Shown: positions 8,391 through 15,304 of the stretch, one piece after another | Position numbering within the stretch: position 1 is the first letter of the stretch | How the letters are laid out: every line of letters begins with the position of its first letter | Origin: Bacteroidota bacterium | Lineage (GTDB): Bacteria > Bacteroidota > Bacteroidia > Sphingobacteriales > Sphingobacteriaceae | Assembly: GCA_018828585.1 (NCBI GenBank) | Contig: JAHJVW010000039.1 | Coordinates: forward strand, 1-61,289 | Direction: 5' to 3' | Length of the DNA stretch: 61,289 nt | Notes under the pieces: model-generated | The model's input: only the letters and a program-made list of their open reading frames with translations | Databases searched by the model: none | What the model was told of the DNA's origin: nothing | Translations under genes and position numbers: made by a program

Positions 8391-8792
8391 TTAGCTCCCC
8401 GCCGGATACGTCACTTGGATGTTGAGGCTTGAAAGATTTTGGTAACCTGTATCGGGCGAGTAAGTACTATTCTGCTGCTCATTGAGGTTAAAAATTTTAG
8501 CACTATCCCCATCTCCTTTTAATAAGGGGTTTTGATTGACTTGCATCAGGTTAATGGCTCCTCTTTGTTTAAGGTAATAGCTGCCCCTACTGGATAGTTG
8601 CACTTGCATTTGCTGGTCTATACCCATCAGATAGGACAATTGCTGGGAGTCTAAATTAAAATGCAGCATACACCAGCCATTAAAATCATTTTGTAAAGCG
8701 GCTGCTTCTGCAGCCAATGCCTCATCATTGAGCGCATAAAGGGCGGCTAACAATTGTTGCATGCCCAATGGGGTAAAATCGTGTTTGTTCAT
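8391..8792 (-). CDS. hypothetical protein, 133 aa
   Basis: I do not recognise this protein. It is soluble-looking, with no signal peptide or TM segment. The N-terminal half is Ala/Leu-rich and helical (LLAALYALNDEALAAEAAAL), and a conserved-looking patch WCMLHFNLDSQQLSYLMGID follows. The C-terminal part is Asn/Gln/Ser-rich and ends in a beta-like SLNIQVTYPAGS. It is the first gene of a leftward unit with the DUF6520-like secreted protein, and its start lies 68 bp from a direct repeat likely bound by the divergent LytTR regulator. The pairing suggests the two minus-strand genes act together, but what they do is unknown. Confidence 0.6.
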   Translation of the reverse strand: MNKHDFTPLGMQQLLAALYALNDEALAAEAAALQNDFNGWCMLHFNLDSQQLSYLMGIDQQMQVQLSSRGSYYLKQRGAINLMQVNQNPLLKGDGDSAKIFNLNEQQNSTYSPDTGYQNLSSLNIQVTYPAGS

Positions 8793-8859
8793 ATTTATAA
8801 ATTTTTAACTAAAGTAAAAAAGCCCTCTATTCCTTGGCTGAGGGACAAAGCATTTCATT

Positions 8860-8894
8860 CTCGAATGGTAGTTTTTATACCTCGAATGGTAGTT
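8860..8894. promoter_or_regulatory. 14-bp direct repeat, candidate LytTR operator
   Basis: CTCGAATGGTAGTT occurs at 8860-8873 and again at 8881-8894, exact, 21 bp apart start to start (two helical turns). LytTR-domain regulators typically bind two direct repeats spaced about two turns apart, and the next gene encodes one. The repeat lies about 40 bp upstream of a good -7 element (TATATTTG, 8934-8941) for the LytTR gene and 68 bp from the divergent 133-aa gene, so it could control both directions. Confidence 0.6.
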
Positions 8895-8933
8895 ATTTTT
8901 ATATGTAATTATTTTTCTTTTAAAGTAAAGTTA

Positions 8934-8941
8934 TATATTTG
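8934..8941 (+). promoter_or_regulatory. Bacteroidota -7 element for the LytTR gene
   Basis: TATATTTG matches TAnnTTTG and lies 27 bp before the ATG at 8969. No TTTG is seen at the -33 spacing, which would fit a promoter that needs an activator bound at the direct repeat upstream. Confidence 0.5.
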
Positions 8942-8968
8942 CCCTAACATCAATTTTTACCTAACCTT

Positions 8969-9817
8969 ATGAAACCCTATTTCTACAAAAAACTTCCTAC
9001 GTTAGGGCGAGTATTTCTTGCCTTGATTGGAGCTCAGTACATCCTTATCATCCCACAAGACCATCCCTTATCTCAACTTTTGCAGTTGAAAGGCTATTAT
9101 GTGGCTTTATTGGCAAGTACTGTTATTGCTTGGCTTTTGATTTGGTTAAGCCACCAAGTGCATCTCCAATTGAATCAGCGCTTACCTTGGGAAGGGCGAA
9201 TGGTTCGACGCCTGCTGGCACAAGTTTTCTTTGGATTAGTTTTAATGATGGGCTTAGACTTGCTGCTGGTTTGGTGCTACTTTTACCTTTATCATCAAGA
9301 TTTTTTGCACAGCAGGTATATGAGGGTAGAGGCCCAAATGGTGGGTTGGATGCTCCTCTGTTTAAATATCACTAGGATTTGTTATGATTTGATCCAAGAA
9401 AAACAAAATCAAAACAAGCTGTTTGTAGACGATCAAGAATTTGTACACTATATTCAGGCATGCCTAGGTCGTAAGAGATCTCGCATAGCCTTGGATGAGA
9501 TTATCTTATTCTATCATGCATCTCACATAGGCTATGCTTACCTCATTAATGGCGAGATATGGAATACAGATTATACCTTAAATACCTTAGAGAAAAAGCT
9601 TCCGCCTGATTTTGGTTTCCGCATCAACCGTTCCTTAATGGTCAATTGGCAAAGCGTAAGATCTTATGAAGCCTTAGGCAATATGCAAGGCCGGTTAACC
9701 ATCAAACACCCAATAGAGCCCCGCCTAAACTTAATGATCAGTAGGAACCGCTTTAAAAATTTTAAGAAAAATTACGAGCAATACAAAGGGCGTAAACGTT
9801 ACCTAAATAAATTTTAA
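8969..9817 (+). CDS. membrane-anchored LytTR-family transcriptional regulator
   Basis: A 282-residue protein with about four TM helices in the first 140 residues (around 15-33, 42-60, 83-107 and 120-136) and a C-terminal LytTR DNA-binding domain (about 165-270: IALDEIILFYHASHIGYAYL, FRINRSLMVNWQSVRSYEAL, ISRNRFKNFKKNY). There is no response-receiver domain, so the membrane part probably senses the signal or tethers the regulator. It is followed ten bases later by a small HTH protein and is divergent from a secreted-protein unit. The direct repeat at 8860-8894 is its likely target. Family assignment is good; the signal is unknown. Confidence 0.82.
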   Translation: MKPYFYKKLPTLGRVFLALIGAQYILIIPQDHPLSQLLQLKGYYVALLASTVIAWLLIWLSHQVHLQLNQRLPWEGRMVRRLLAQVFFGLVLMMGLDLLLVWCYFYLYHQDFLHSRYMRVEAQMVGWMLLCLNITRICYDLIQEKQNQNKLFVDDQEFVHYIQACLGRKRSRIALDEIILFYHASHIGYAYLINGEIWNTDYTLNTLEKKLPPDFGFRINRSLMVNWQSVRSYEALGNMQGRLTIKHPIEPRLNLMISRNRFKNFKKNYEQYKGRKRYLNKF

Positions 9818-9827
9818 ACAGCTGGTT

Positions 9828-10157
9828 ATGGCAACTCCAGTAGAACAACATCTTTTTCGCATAGAAAAGAAATTAAAAAGCGTTGAGTTACTGCTTGCAG
9901 AACTCATCAAGCATCAATGCCAGCGAGAAATACGCTCTTTATTGGTGGAAATGTTAGCCTTTAAAAAGCAGCAGAGCGTACAACAAAATTATCAGGAAGA
10001 ATGGTTGGATAGTTATGAGGTGATGCGATTGTACCGCATTAGCAGAAGTACCCTTTATAGATGGAAACAAAGGGAATTACTGCACCCTAATAAAATTGGT
10101 AACCGAGACATCTTTTTGAGAAGAGAGGTAGAACGATTGTTTCAAAGCGTAGAATGA
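9828..10157 (+). CDS. helix-turn-helix (excisionase/MerR-like) protein
   Basis: A 109-residue protein. The first ~55 residues form a charged, probably coiled helix (LFRIEKKLKSVELLLAELIK). The rest is a winged HTH of the HTH_17/excisionase type: WLDSYEVMRLYRISRSTLYR, WKQRELLHPNKIGNRDIFLR, REVERLF. Such proteins are common in Bacteroidota mobile and accessory regions and act as small DNA-binding factors. It lies ten bases after the LytTR gene and is likely co-transcribed with it. The gene ends just before repeat array 2. Confidence 0.75.
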   Translation: MATPVEQHLFRIEKKLKSVELLLAELIKHQCQREIRSLLVEMLAFKKQQSVQQNYQEEWLDSYEVMRLYRISRSTLYRWKQRELLHPNKIGNRDIFLRREVERLFQSVE

Positions 10158-10188
10158 TGGTATACTTTAGGCGTCATTCCTTTTAACC

Positions 10189-10425
10189 CGTCATTCCGAA
10201 TGTAATGAGGAATCTGTTAATACAAGGTACTGCTTAAAACCCACAGACCTCTCTCTATCGTTCGAGGTGACGCGGGGAGAAATCTGTTTGTATTTACCGT
10301 CATTCCGAATGAAATGAGGAATCTGTTCGTACAAGGTACTGCTTAAAACCCACAGACCTCTCTCTATCGTTCGAGGTGACGCGGGGAGAAAACCCACAGA
10401 CCTCTCGTTATCACTCGAGTTGCCG
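10189..10425. repeat. REP-like hairpin repeat array 2
   Basis: Two forward units (from 10189 and about 10299) alternate with reverse units (about 10240-10272, 10350-10382, and a decayed one ending near 10425). A segment of about 110 bp containing spacer AAGGTACTGCTTAAAACCCA, the reverse unit and GCGGGGAGAAA is repeated, showing growth by duplication. After the array, 10426-10684 holds no gene; the A-rich tract just before 10685 is the leader of the DUF6266 gene. Confidence 0.85.
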
Positions 10426-10684
10426 GTTATTTAGGCTTAAACTCTTTTACTCTAGTTATGACCTGCTTTTAAATTTCTTTTAGAAAAGGCCTCTTTCTAA
10501 ATGTAGTATAAAACAATTCCCTAAGTAAGCTAAAAGAAATGAATACGAAATATGGTCAAGAGGTTGCATCGTAGGTCAATTTGTTTCACAGCCTAAAAAT
10601 CCATTTAAAGCTTCCTTTACTTAGCCCCAAGCTGTCAATAAGCGCTTAACAGTGACACAGATTATTCATTTAAAAAACAAAAAA

Positions 10685-11326
10685 ATGGGAAAGTATGAAA
10701 AAGGGATCTTGGGTCCCTTCAATGGAAAAGTGGGTACCGTGATTGGTAGCCAATGGAAGGGGATCACCTACATGCGCAGTTTACCCCGCAAGAGCAACAA
10801 AGCTGCCACTCAAAAACAGTTGGATGTACAAAACAAGTTTTTACAGGTCATCAACTTTTTAAAACCTATCAGTGGCTTGATCGTGGATGGCTATCAGAAC
10901 ATCAAAGGCTCCCTGACCCCTTTCAACTATGCGGTATCTTATCACCTTAAGAACGCTATTTCTGGCGTCAGTCCAAATTTCACCATTAACCTCAATAAGG
11001 TGGTGATCAGTAGAGGAGAGCTGAATGGCTTAACAGATGCGACTGTAGCAAGTGATGCTGCTAATACCCTTCATTTTTCTTGGGACGCCCTAAGTTTAAT
11101 GGGATTGGCCAAAACCGATGATAAGGTGAGTGCTTTAATTTTTGAAGAAACTTCTGGTTCGGGGTTCACCTTCCAAGAAAGTGCTTTAAGATCAGCAGGA
11201 GAATTCTTGGCGGCATTACCTGCTTCCTTCTCTGGTCAAACAGTGAACTGTTGGATTACCGTAAAAAGTAACGATAACAAACTGATTTCGACCAGTGCTT
11301 ATTTAGGTCAAGTAGTAGTGCAATAG
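10685..11326 (+). CDS. DUF6266 family protein
   Basis: A 213-residue protein whose start MGKYEKGILGPFNGKVGTVI followed by GSQWKGITYMRSLPRKS is the signature N-terminus of DUF6266 as I remember it. No signal peptide or TM segment is visible. The second half looks like beta-sandwich repeats (LHFSWDAL, VSALIFEETSGSGFTF, VNCWITVKSNDNKLISTSAY). The ATG at 10685 is chosen over an upstream GTG (10652) because it gives the family start and has the AAAAAAATG context. Function is not known to me. The gene heads a rightward run with lysis-like genes, separated from them by a hairpin at 11350-11372. Base composition is visibly richer in G+C than the polysaccharide genes downstream. Confidence 0.8.
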   Translation: MGKYEKGILGPFNGKVGTVIGSQWKGITYMRSLPRKSNKAATQKQLDVQNKFLQVINFLKPISGLIVDGYQNIKGSLTPFNYAVSYHLKNAISGVSPNFTINLNKVVISRGELNGLTDATVASDAANTLHFSWDALSLMGLAKTDDKVSALIFEETSGSGFTFQESALRSAGEFLAALPASFSGQTVNCWITVKSNDNKLISTSAYLGQVVVQ

Positions 11327-11349
11327 CATTGCTGCCATGGTTTAACCTT

Positions 11350-11372
11350 AGTCCCGGCGATTTGTCGGGACT
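11350..11372 (+). terminator. hairpin between DUF6266 and the membrane gene
   Basis: AGTCCCGGC-GATTT-GTCGGGACT forms a 9-bp stem (one G.T pair) and is followed only by ATTTACG, not a full T-run. It could partly terminate transcription after the DUF6266 gene and so lower expression of the three genes that follow. Confidence 0.5.
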
Positions 11373-11387
11373 ATTTACGCTAAAAAA

Positions 11388-11747
11388 ATGAAACAACTCA
11401 TTCAACAATTCAAAATGGAACTCCGCCAAGAACATCTCCTGGCCTTGATCCTATTCTTAATTTTAATTTTTAGCCCCAATTGGATACATCGCTTAGCGCC
11501 TACGGCCGCTTGGATTGACCAAGGGGTATGGTCTTTGGTTTTCCTCAGCATCCTTTCCTTTTTAGTACTGCTGAGCATGAGCTATTGGCTAGTAAAACGC
11601 TGTTGGACTGCTTTAGGTCTTCCTTCACTTTTATTTATGGTTACACAATTTAGATTTTTATCCTTATGGCAACAATTCGTATTGTACTGGTTATCTTTTG
11701 CCTTGGTTTTGCTGAGCGGAACACTCTGCCTCATGGCCATCTTTTAA
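11388..11747 (+). CDS. small three-TM membrane protein, holin-like topology
   Basis: A 119-residue protein with three clear hydrophobic helices (about 17-34, 46-70 and 93-117), a charged N-terminal arm (MKQLIQQFKMELRQEHL) and a short basic loop (VKRCW). There is no family motif I know. Size and topology fit class I phage holins, and the gene sits directly before an amidase-like enzyme (17 bp gap) and a lipoprotein with a C-terminal TM. The holin label therefore rests on topology and neighbours only; an anchor or immunity protein for the enzyme is an alternative. Confidence 0.55.
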   Translation: MKQLIQQFKMELRQEHLLALILFLILIFSPNWIHRLAPTAAWIDQGVWSLVFLSILSFLVLLSMSYWLVKRCWTALGLPSLLFMVTQFRFLSLWQQFVLYWLSFALVLLSGTLCLMAIF

Positions 11748-11764
11748 AACAAGAAAAATTAGGC

Positions 11765-12211
11765 ATGACCCGTTTGTTGGCCATTGCAAACCAAGAAGTG
11801 GGGATTCGCGAAGCCTCCGGTCACAATGATGGTCAAAGGGTAGCGGCTTACTTAGCCGCTGCAGATTTGAGAATGGGCGCTCCCTGGTGTGCGGCATTTG
11901 TTTGCTGGGTTTTTCGAAAGGCGGGTTATGCACAGCCCAGAACTGGCTGGTCGCCAGCCCTCTTCAATAGTAGGGTGCACCGCAAAAAAGCAGCGCCAGG
12001 CTTGGTATTCGGCATCTGGTTTCCCGAGCTCCACCGCATTGCCCATGTGGGTTTTGTTGCCGACTTACAGCATGATTGGGTCATCAGTATAGAAGGCAAT
12101 AGCAATGCCGATGGAAGTCGGGAAGGTGATGGGGTCTACCGCAAGAGAAGACCTCTGCATTTAATTTACGACCTGGCCAACTGGCTACCAGAGGAAGGAG
12201 GGACGCCATGA
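11765..12211 (+). CDS. CHAP/TIGR02594-like peptidoglycan amidase or endopeptidase
   Basis: A 148-residue enzyme of the papain-like CHAP/NlpC-P60 type. It starts TRLLAIANQEVGIREASGHN, as TIGR02594 phage-like proteins do, then has the catalytic cysteine in GAPWCAAFVCW (Cys42), the histidine in RIAHVGFV (His94), and a third polar residue in SIEGNSN (Glu110/Asn112). No signal peptide is seen, so it would need a holin-like pore or other route to reach the wall. The start at 11765 is preferred over an in-frame ATG at 11666 inside the upstream gene. Its last codons overlap the next gene by four bases (ATGA). An endolysin-like role is inferred from family and order. Confidence 0.75.
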   Translation: MTRLLAIANQEVGIREASGHNDGQRVAAYLAAADLRMGAPWCAAFVCWVFRKAGYAQPRTGWSPALFNSRVHRKKAAPGLVFGIWFPELHRIAHVGFVADLQHDWVISIEGNSNADGSREGDGVYRKRRPLHLIYDLANWLPEEGGTP

Positions 12212-12639
12212 GAAAAGTGATGCTACTCGGCTGCTTGCTCTGCTTTTGCTGCTCTTGTCATTGGTGGAAGAAAAAGGCGCTCCATTCTCGGGAGATGGAA
12301 CAATACATCCAACGCAGCCTGTTGGACAGTACGGCACTCCGACAAATCAGCAAAGACAGTTTATCCTGGGAGCAAGAACAATGGCGCAACCTATGGGTCT
12401 TTGCCGACAGCCTACATCCGCCAATGCTGGTGCAAGAACATGTAAAAAGCCATGCTTTTCAACAAGGATCACAGCTGACTCAACAACAATCTTATCAAGT
12501 CCGGCATGATCGACTTGATCGAAAAGAAAAAGAGCTCAGCTATCCTCCTACCAAAAGCTGGAAATGGGTTCAGTGGCTTGGTATCCTGCTGCTCGGCTTA
12601 TTCCTCTATTTTTGCTGGCGTAGGCTGAAAAGCATTTAA
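12208..12639 (+). CDS. small lipoprotein with C-terminal TM, unimolecular-spanin-like
   Basis: A 143-residue protein with a Cys-rich lipoprotein signal (MLLGCLLCFCCSC; Cys17 the best lipidation site, Cys9 possible), a central charged, helical, Gln-rich linker of about 95 residues, and a C-terminal TM segment (WVQWLGILLLGLFLYFCW, about 119-137) ending in a basic tail. An N-terminal outer-membrane lipid anchor plus a C-terminal inner-membrane anchor is the topology of u-spanins, which fuse the two membranes at the end of phage lysis. It overlaps the amidase gene by four bases. No sequence similarity to known spanins can be claimed by eye. A strong terminator follows immediately. Confidence 0.6.
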   Translation: MRKVMLLGCLLCFCCSCHWWKKKALHSREMEQYIQRSLLDSTALRQISKDSLSWEQEQWRNLWVFADSLHPPMLVQEHVKSHAFQQGSQLTQQQSYQVRHDRLDRKEKELSYPPTKSWKWVQWLGILLLGLFLYFCWRRLKSI

Positions 12640-12660
12640 GGTCCTTCGGGACCTTTTTTT
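12639..12660 (+). terminator. intrinsic terminator after the lysis-like cassette
   Basis: AGGTCC-TTCG-GGACCT followed by TTTTTTT: a perfect 6-bp stem with a stable UUCG tetraloop and a T-run. It starts on the last base of the spanin-like gene's stop codon. Confidence 0.92.
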
Positions 12661-12670
12661 ATGTGAACTT

Positions 12671-13195
12671 CATCCGACCAGAGGGAGGGACGTAGTTCAG
12701 AGAAGATAAATCTGTTCGTTGTTACCGTCATTCCGAATGTAATGAGGAATCTGTTTGTAAAAAGCACTACCTATAACCCACAGATCGCTCCTTTTCACTC
12801 GAGGTGACGTAGAGTTAACCCGTCATTTCGACCAAAGGGAGAAACCTGTTTGTATTCACCTTCATTTTATTTAAAGTACAGTAAGAATCGTACACATAAC
12901 GGGCAGATCTCTCCTTATCACTCGAGATGACGTTGGCATAACCCGTCATTTCGACCGAAGGGAGAAACCTGTTTGTAAAAGGCACTGCCTATAACCCCTA
13001 GACCTCTCCTTATCACTCGAGGTGACGTAGAGTTAAAACGTCATTTCGACCAAAGGGAGAAACCTGTTTGTAAAAGGCACTGCCTATAACCCACAGACCT
13101 CTCGTTATCACTCGAGGTGATTGTAGAGTTAAAACGTCATTCCGAACGAAGTGAGGAATCTGTTTGTATAAGGGTAGATCTGTTCGTTCGAGGCA
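12671..13195. repeat. REP-like hairpin repeat array 3
   Basis: The array begins with a decayed unit, then forward units (about 12726, 12820, 12944-12976, 13038, 13135-13167) alternate with reverse units (about 12778-12808, 12904-12932, 13001-13027, 13093-13120). Two subtypes are mixed: TTCC/GGAA stems and TTTC/GAAA stems among forward units, CCTC/GAGG and TCTC/GAGA among reverse ones. Two spacers recur: AAAAGGCACTGCCTATAACC, and a longer one containing TTCATTTTATTTAAAGTAC. The array runs up to the 3' end of the GIY-YIG gene. Confidence 0.88.
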
Positions 13196-13218
13196 GTACA
13201 TCATCAAAAGCCTCCCCA

Positions 13219-13518
13219 TCACCATTCTTTAATGACTTCATACAAATCATTCCATTCCGGATTTAAGGTATTGATAAGAGCTTCTTTTTTCTCTCTTCGC
13301 CATTTTTTTATCTCCTTCTCTCTTAAAATGGCTTCCTCAATGCTAAAATAAGATTCGTAATAAATACAATAACTCAAGTTATACCTCGCTGTAAAACTTT
13401 TAGGATATACTTGGTGAATATGCTCCCATAACCTAGCGGGCAAGTTAGAACTAACCCCGATGTATAAAGTGGTTTTGTTTTTATTAGTCATAATGTAAAT
13501 CGCACCTCCTTTTTCCAT
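13219..13518 (-). CDS. GIY-YIG nuclease superfamily protein
   Basis: A 99-residue, single-domain GIY-YIG protein of the small UvrC-like/UPF0213 kind. The motif reads AIYIMTN...TLYIGVSSN (residues 6-25). The catalytic arginine is in PARLWEH (Arg29), the metal-binding glutamate in LREKEIKKW (Glu67), and the late asparagine in TLNPEWNDL (Asn86), so the active site looks complete. It would be a DNA-cutting enzyme of unknown target. It lies alone between repeat arrays 3 and 4, only 24 bp from one and 53 bp from the other, pointing to a possible link with the repeats. The start at 13518 gives the usual MEKGGAIYIM beginning. Confidence 0.85.
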   Translation of the reverse strand: MEKGGAIYIMTNKNKTTLYIGVSSNLPARLWEHIHQVYPKSFTARYNLSYCIYYESYFSIEEAILREKEIKKWRREKKEALINTLNPEWNDLYEVIKEW

Positions 13519-13570
13519 TTTTTTGTTTTGATGAATTTAAAAATAGGGAATTGTTTTAATTTTTTTCACC

Positions 13571-14191
13571 CGTCATTCCGAACAAAGTGAGGAATCTGTT
13601 TGTAAAAGCCACTGCTTACAACCCACAGACCTCTCCTTTTCACTCGAGGTGACGTAGAGTTAAAACGTCATTTCGACCGCAGGGAGAAACCTGTTTGTAC
13701 AATGGTAGTGTGTTGTACTTATAACCCACAGATCTCTCCTTATCACTCGAGATGACGGTAGCACAACCCGTCATTTCGACCGCAGGGAGAAACGTAGTTC
13801 ATCGAAGATAAATCTGTTTGTACAAGGCACTGCTTATAACTCACAGACCTCTCCTTATCACTCGAGGTGACGTTGGCATAACCCGTCATTTCGAATGCAG
13901 GGAGAAATCTGTTCGTATTTACCTTTATTTTATTTACAGTACCGTAAGAATCGTACACATAACGGGCAGATCTCTCCTTATCACTCGAGGTGACGTTGGC
14001 ATAACCCGTCATTCCGAACAAAGTGAGGAATCTGTTTGTAAAATGGCAGTGTGTTGTACTTATAACCCACAGACCTCTCGTTATCACTCGAGGTGACGTT
14101 GGCACAACCCGTCATTTCGACCGCAGGGAGAAATCTGTTTGTAAAAGGTACTGCTTAAAACCCATAGACCTCTCTTGATCACTCGAGGTGA
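13571..14191. repeat. REP-like hairpin repeat array 4
   Basis: This is the longest array: six forward units (from 13571, about 13665, 13767, 13882, 14006 and 14110) each followed by a reverse unit (for example 14070-14098). The linkers are TAGAGTTAAAA or TTGGCATAACC. One forward unit (13767) carries an inserted CGTAGTTCATCGAAGAT like the decayed first unit of array 3, so array 3 and 4 share an ancestor. The array ends about 85 bp before the wecA-like promoter. Confidence 0.88.
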
Positions 14192-14275
14192 GGGTACTTT
14201 CCCCGGTCTTCTGACATCGGACTTCTAGCGTAACAACAGAATAAGCTTCATTCCTCGCTCCACCCAATTTGTTGC

Positions 14276-14283
14276 TATATTTG
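14276..14283 (+). promoter_or_regulatory. -7 element immediately before the WecA-like gene
   Basis: TATATTTG fits TAnnTTTG and ends 4 bp before the ATG at 14288, so transcription would begin at or within a few bases of the start codon. No clear TTTG is present at the -33 position. Confidence 0.5.
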
Positions 14284-14287
14284 CAAC

Positions 14288-15289
14288 ATGTTCATATTTG
14301 TTATCGCTTTTTTGGGCCTATTTCTATTAGAACTCATCTACTTTAAGATAGCAGATCATTTCAACATCATCGACAAACCCAATGAAAGAAGTTCCCATTC
14401 CATCCTTACCATCCGAGGAGGAGGAGTCATTTTTCCTTTAGCGTTGGTACTGGGTATATTCATTGATCAACCCCATCAGTATCTTTTAGCAATAGGAATT
14501 TTTGCCATTGCCTCCATTAGTTTCTTAGACGATATATTAACGCTGAATAATAAGTTAAGGATTGGAATTCATTTTATCTCAGTTTTATTCATCTTAACTC
14601 AAATATTTCTAAATCAAAATATGCTGATTTCATCACCATTTAGTCTTGTTTCTTTTATCTTGATTCTTACGTCTTTTGTGATCATCATCGGCATCATCAA
14701 CGCCTATAACTTTATGGATGGGATCAATGGAATGACCGTATTGTATTCTTTAGTGACCTTGATCAGCTTTTGGTTCATTCAACATCAATTAAACATTCCA
14801 TTACTAAATGAAAACATACTCCTCTTACTACTAGCTTCGCTGGTGGTATTTGGATTTTTCAATTTGAGGAAAAAAGCCAAGACTTTTGCTGGGGATGTAG
14901 GGAGCATCAGTATGGCATTATTATTTTGTTTCTTGCTCATCACTTTAATGGTAGAGACAGCAAACCTAAAATGGATCCTATTATTGGGTATTTACGGATT
15001 GGATGCAGTAGCTACGATTACCTGCCGAATCATTAGAAAAGAAAATATTTTTGAAGCGCATCGTTCCCATTTTTATCAATATTTAGCGAATGAACTTAAA
15101 TGGAATCACCTCCTCATTTCAATAGTTTATAGTGTAATTCAACTAATGCTAAATCTAACTTTAATTTATTTCTCCATTTATATCGCCATCCCTATATTTA
15201 TCTTCATTATTTTACTGTATATTACCTTGAGATTAAAATTAGAAGGATTCCGAAAATTATTTAGTTCTAAAATGATATCCAGTGACTAA
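14288..15289 (+). CDS. WecA/MraY-family undecaprenyl-phosphate sugar-1-phosphate transferase
   Basis: A 333-residue polytopic enzyme (about ten TM helices) that transfers a HexNAc-1-phosphate from a UDP-sugar to undecaprenyl phosphate, priming a polysaccharide repeat unit at the inner membrane. Family motifs are all visible: DKPNERSSHS (29-38), FLDDILTL with Asp81-Asp82, NAYNFMDGINGM (138-149), AGDVGS (201-206) and the cytoplasmic AHRSHFYQ loop with His258 and His261. The length is usual for WecA/WbpL/TagO. It is paired with the dehydratase gene downstream, which probably makes its sugar (for example a UDP-dideoxy-HexNAc). A second, unrelated priming enzyme lies at 26347-27747. Exact sugar unknown. 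Confidence 0.88.
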   Translation: MFIFVIAFLGLFLLELIYFKIADHFNIIDKPNERSSHSILTIRGGGVIFPLALVLGIFIDQPHQYLLAIGIFAIASISFLDDILTLNNKLRIGIHFISVLFILTQIFLNQNMLISSPFSLVSFILILTSFVIIIGIINAYNFMDGINGMTVLYSLVTLISFWFIQHQLNIPLLNENILLLLLASLVVFGFFNLRKKAKTFAGDVGSISMALLFCFLLITLMVETANLKWILLLGIYGLDAVATITCRIIRKENIFEAHRSHFYQYLANELKWNHLLISIVYSVIQLMLNLTLIYFSIYIAIPIFIFIILLYITLRLKLEGFRKLFSSKMISSD

Positions 15290-15304
15290 TCTTAAATTTG
15301 GGAT

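Noticed and set aside
8754-8972. Plus-strand frame of about 72 codons before the LytTR gene
   Set aside because: It runs antisense to the 133-aa gene and through the promoter region, with no family likeness.
10685-12639. Complete prophage
   Set aside because: Only lysis-like genes and DUF6266 are present; no integrase, terminase, capsid, portal or tail genes and no attachment-site duplication was seen.
13743-14105. Open frames on both strands inside array 4
   Set aside because: The peptides repeat ([17 protein letters not shown] and similar) exactly as the DNA repeat does; they are repeat translations, not genes.
119-14191. CRISPR array
   Set aside because: The repeats alternate in orientation, differ between copies and have recurring rather than unique spacers; there are no cas genes.
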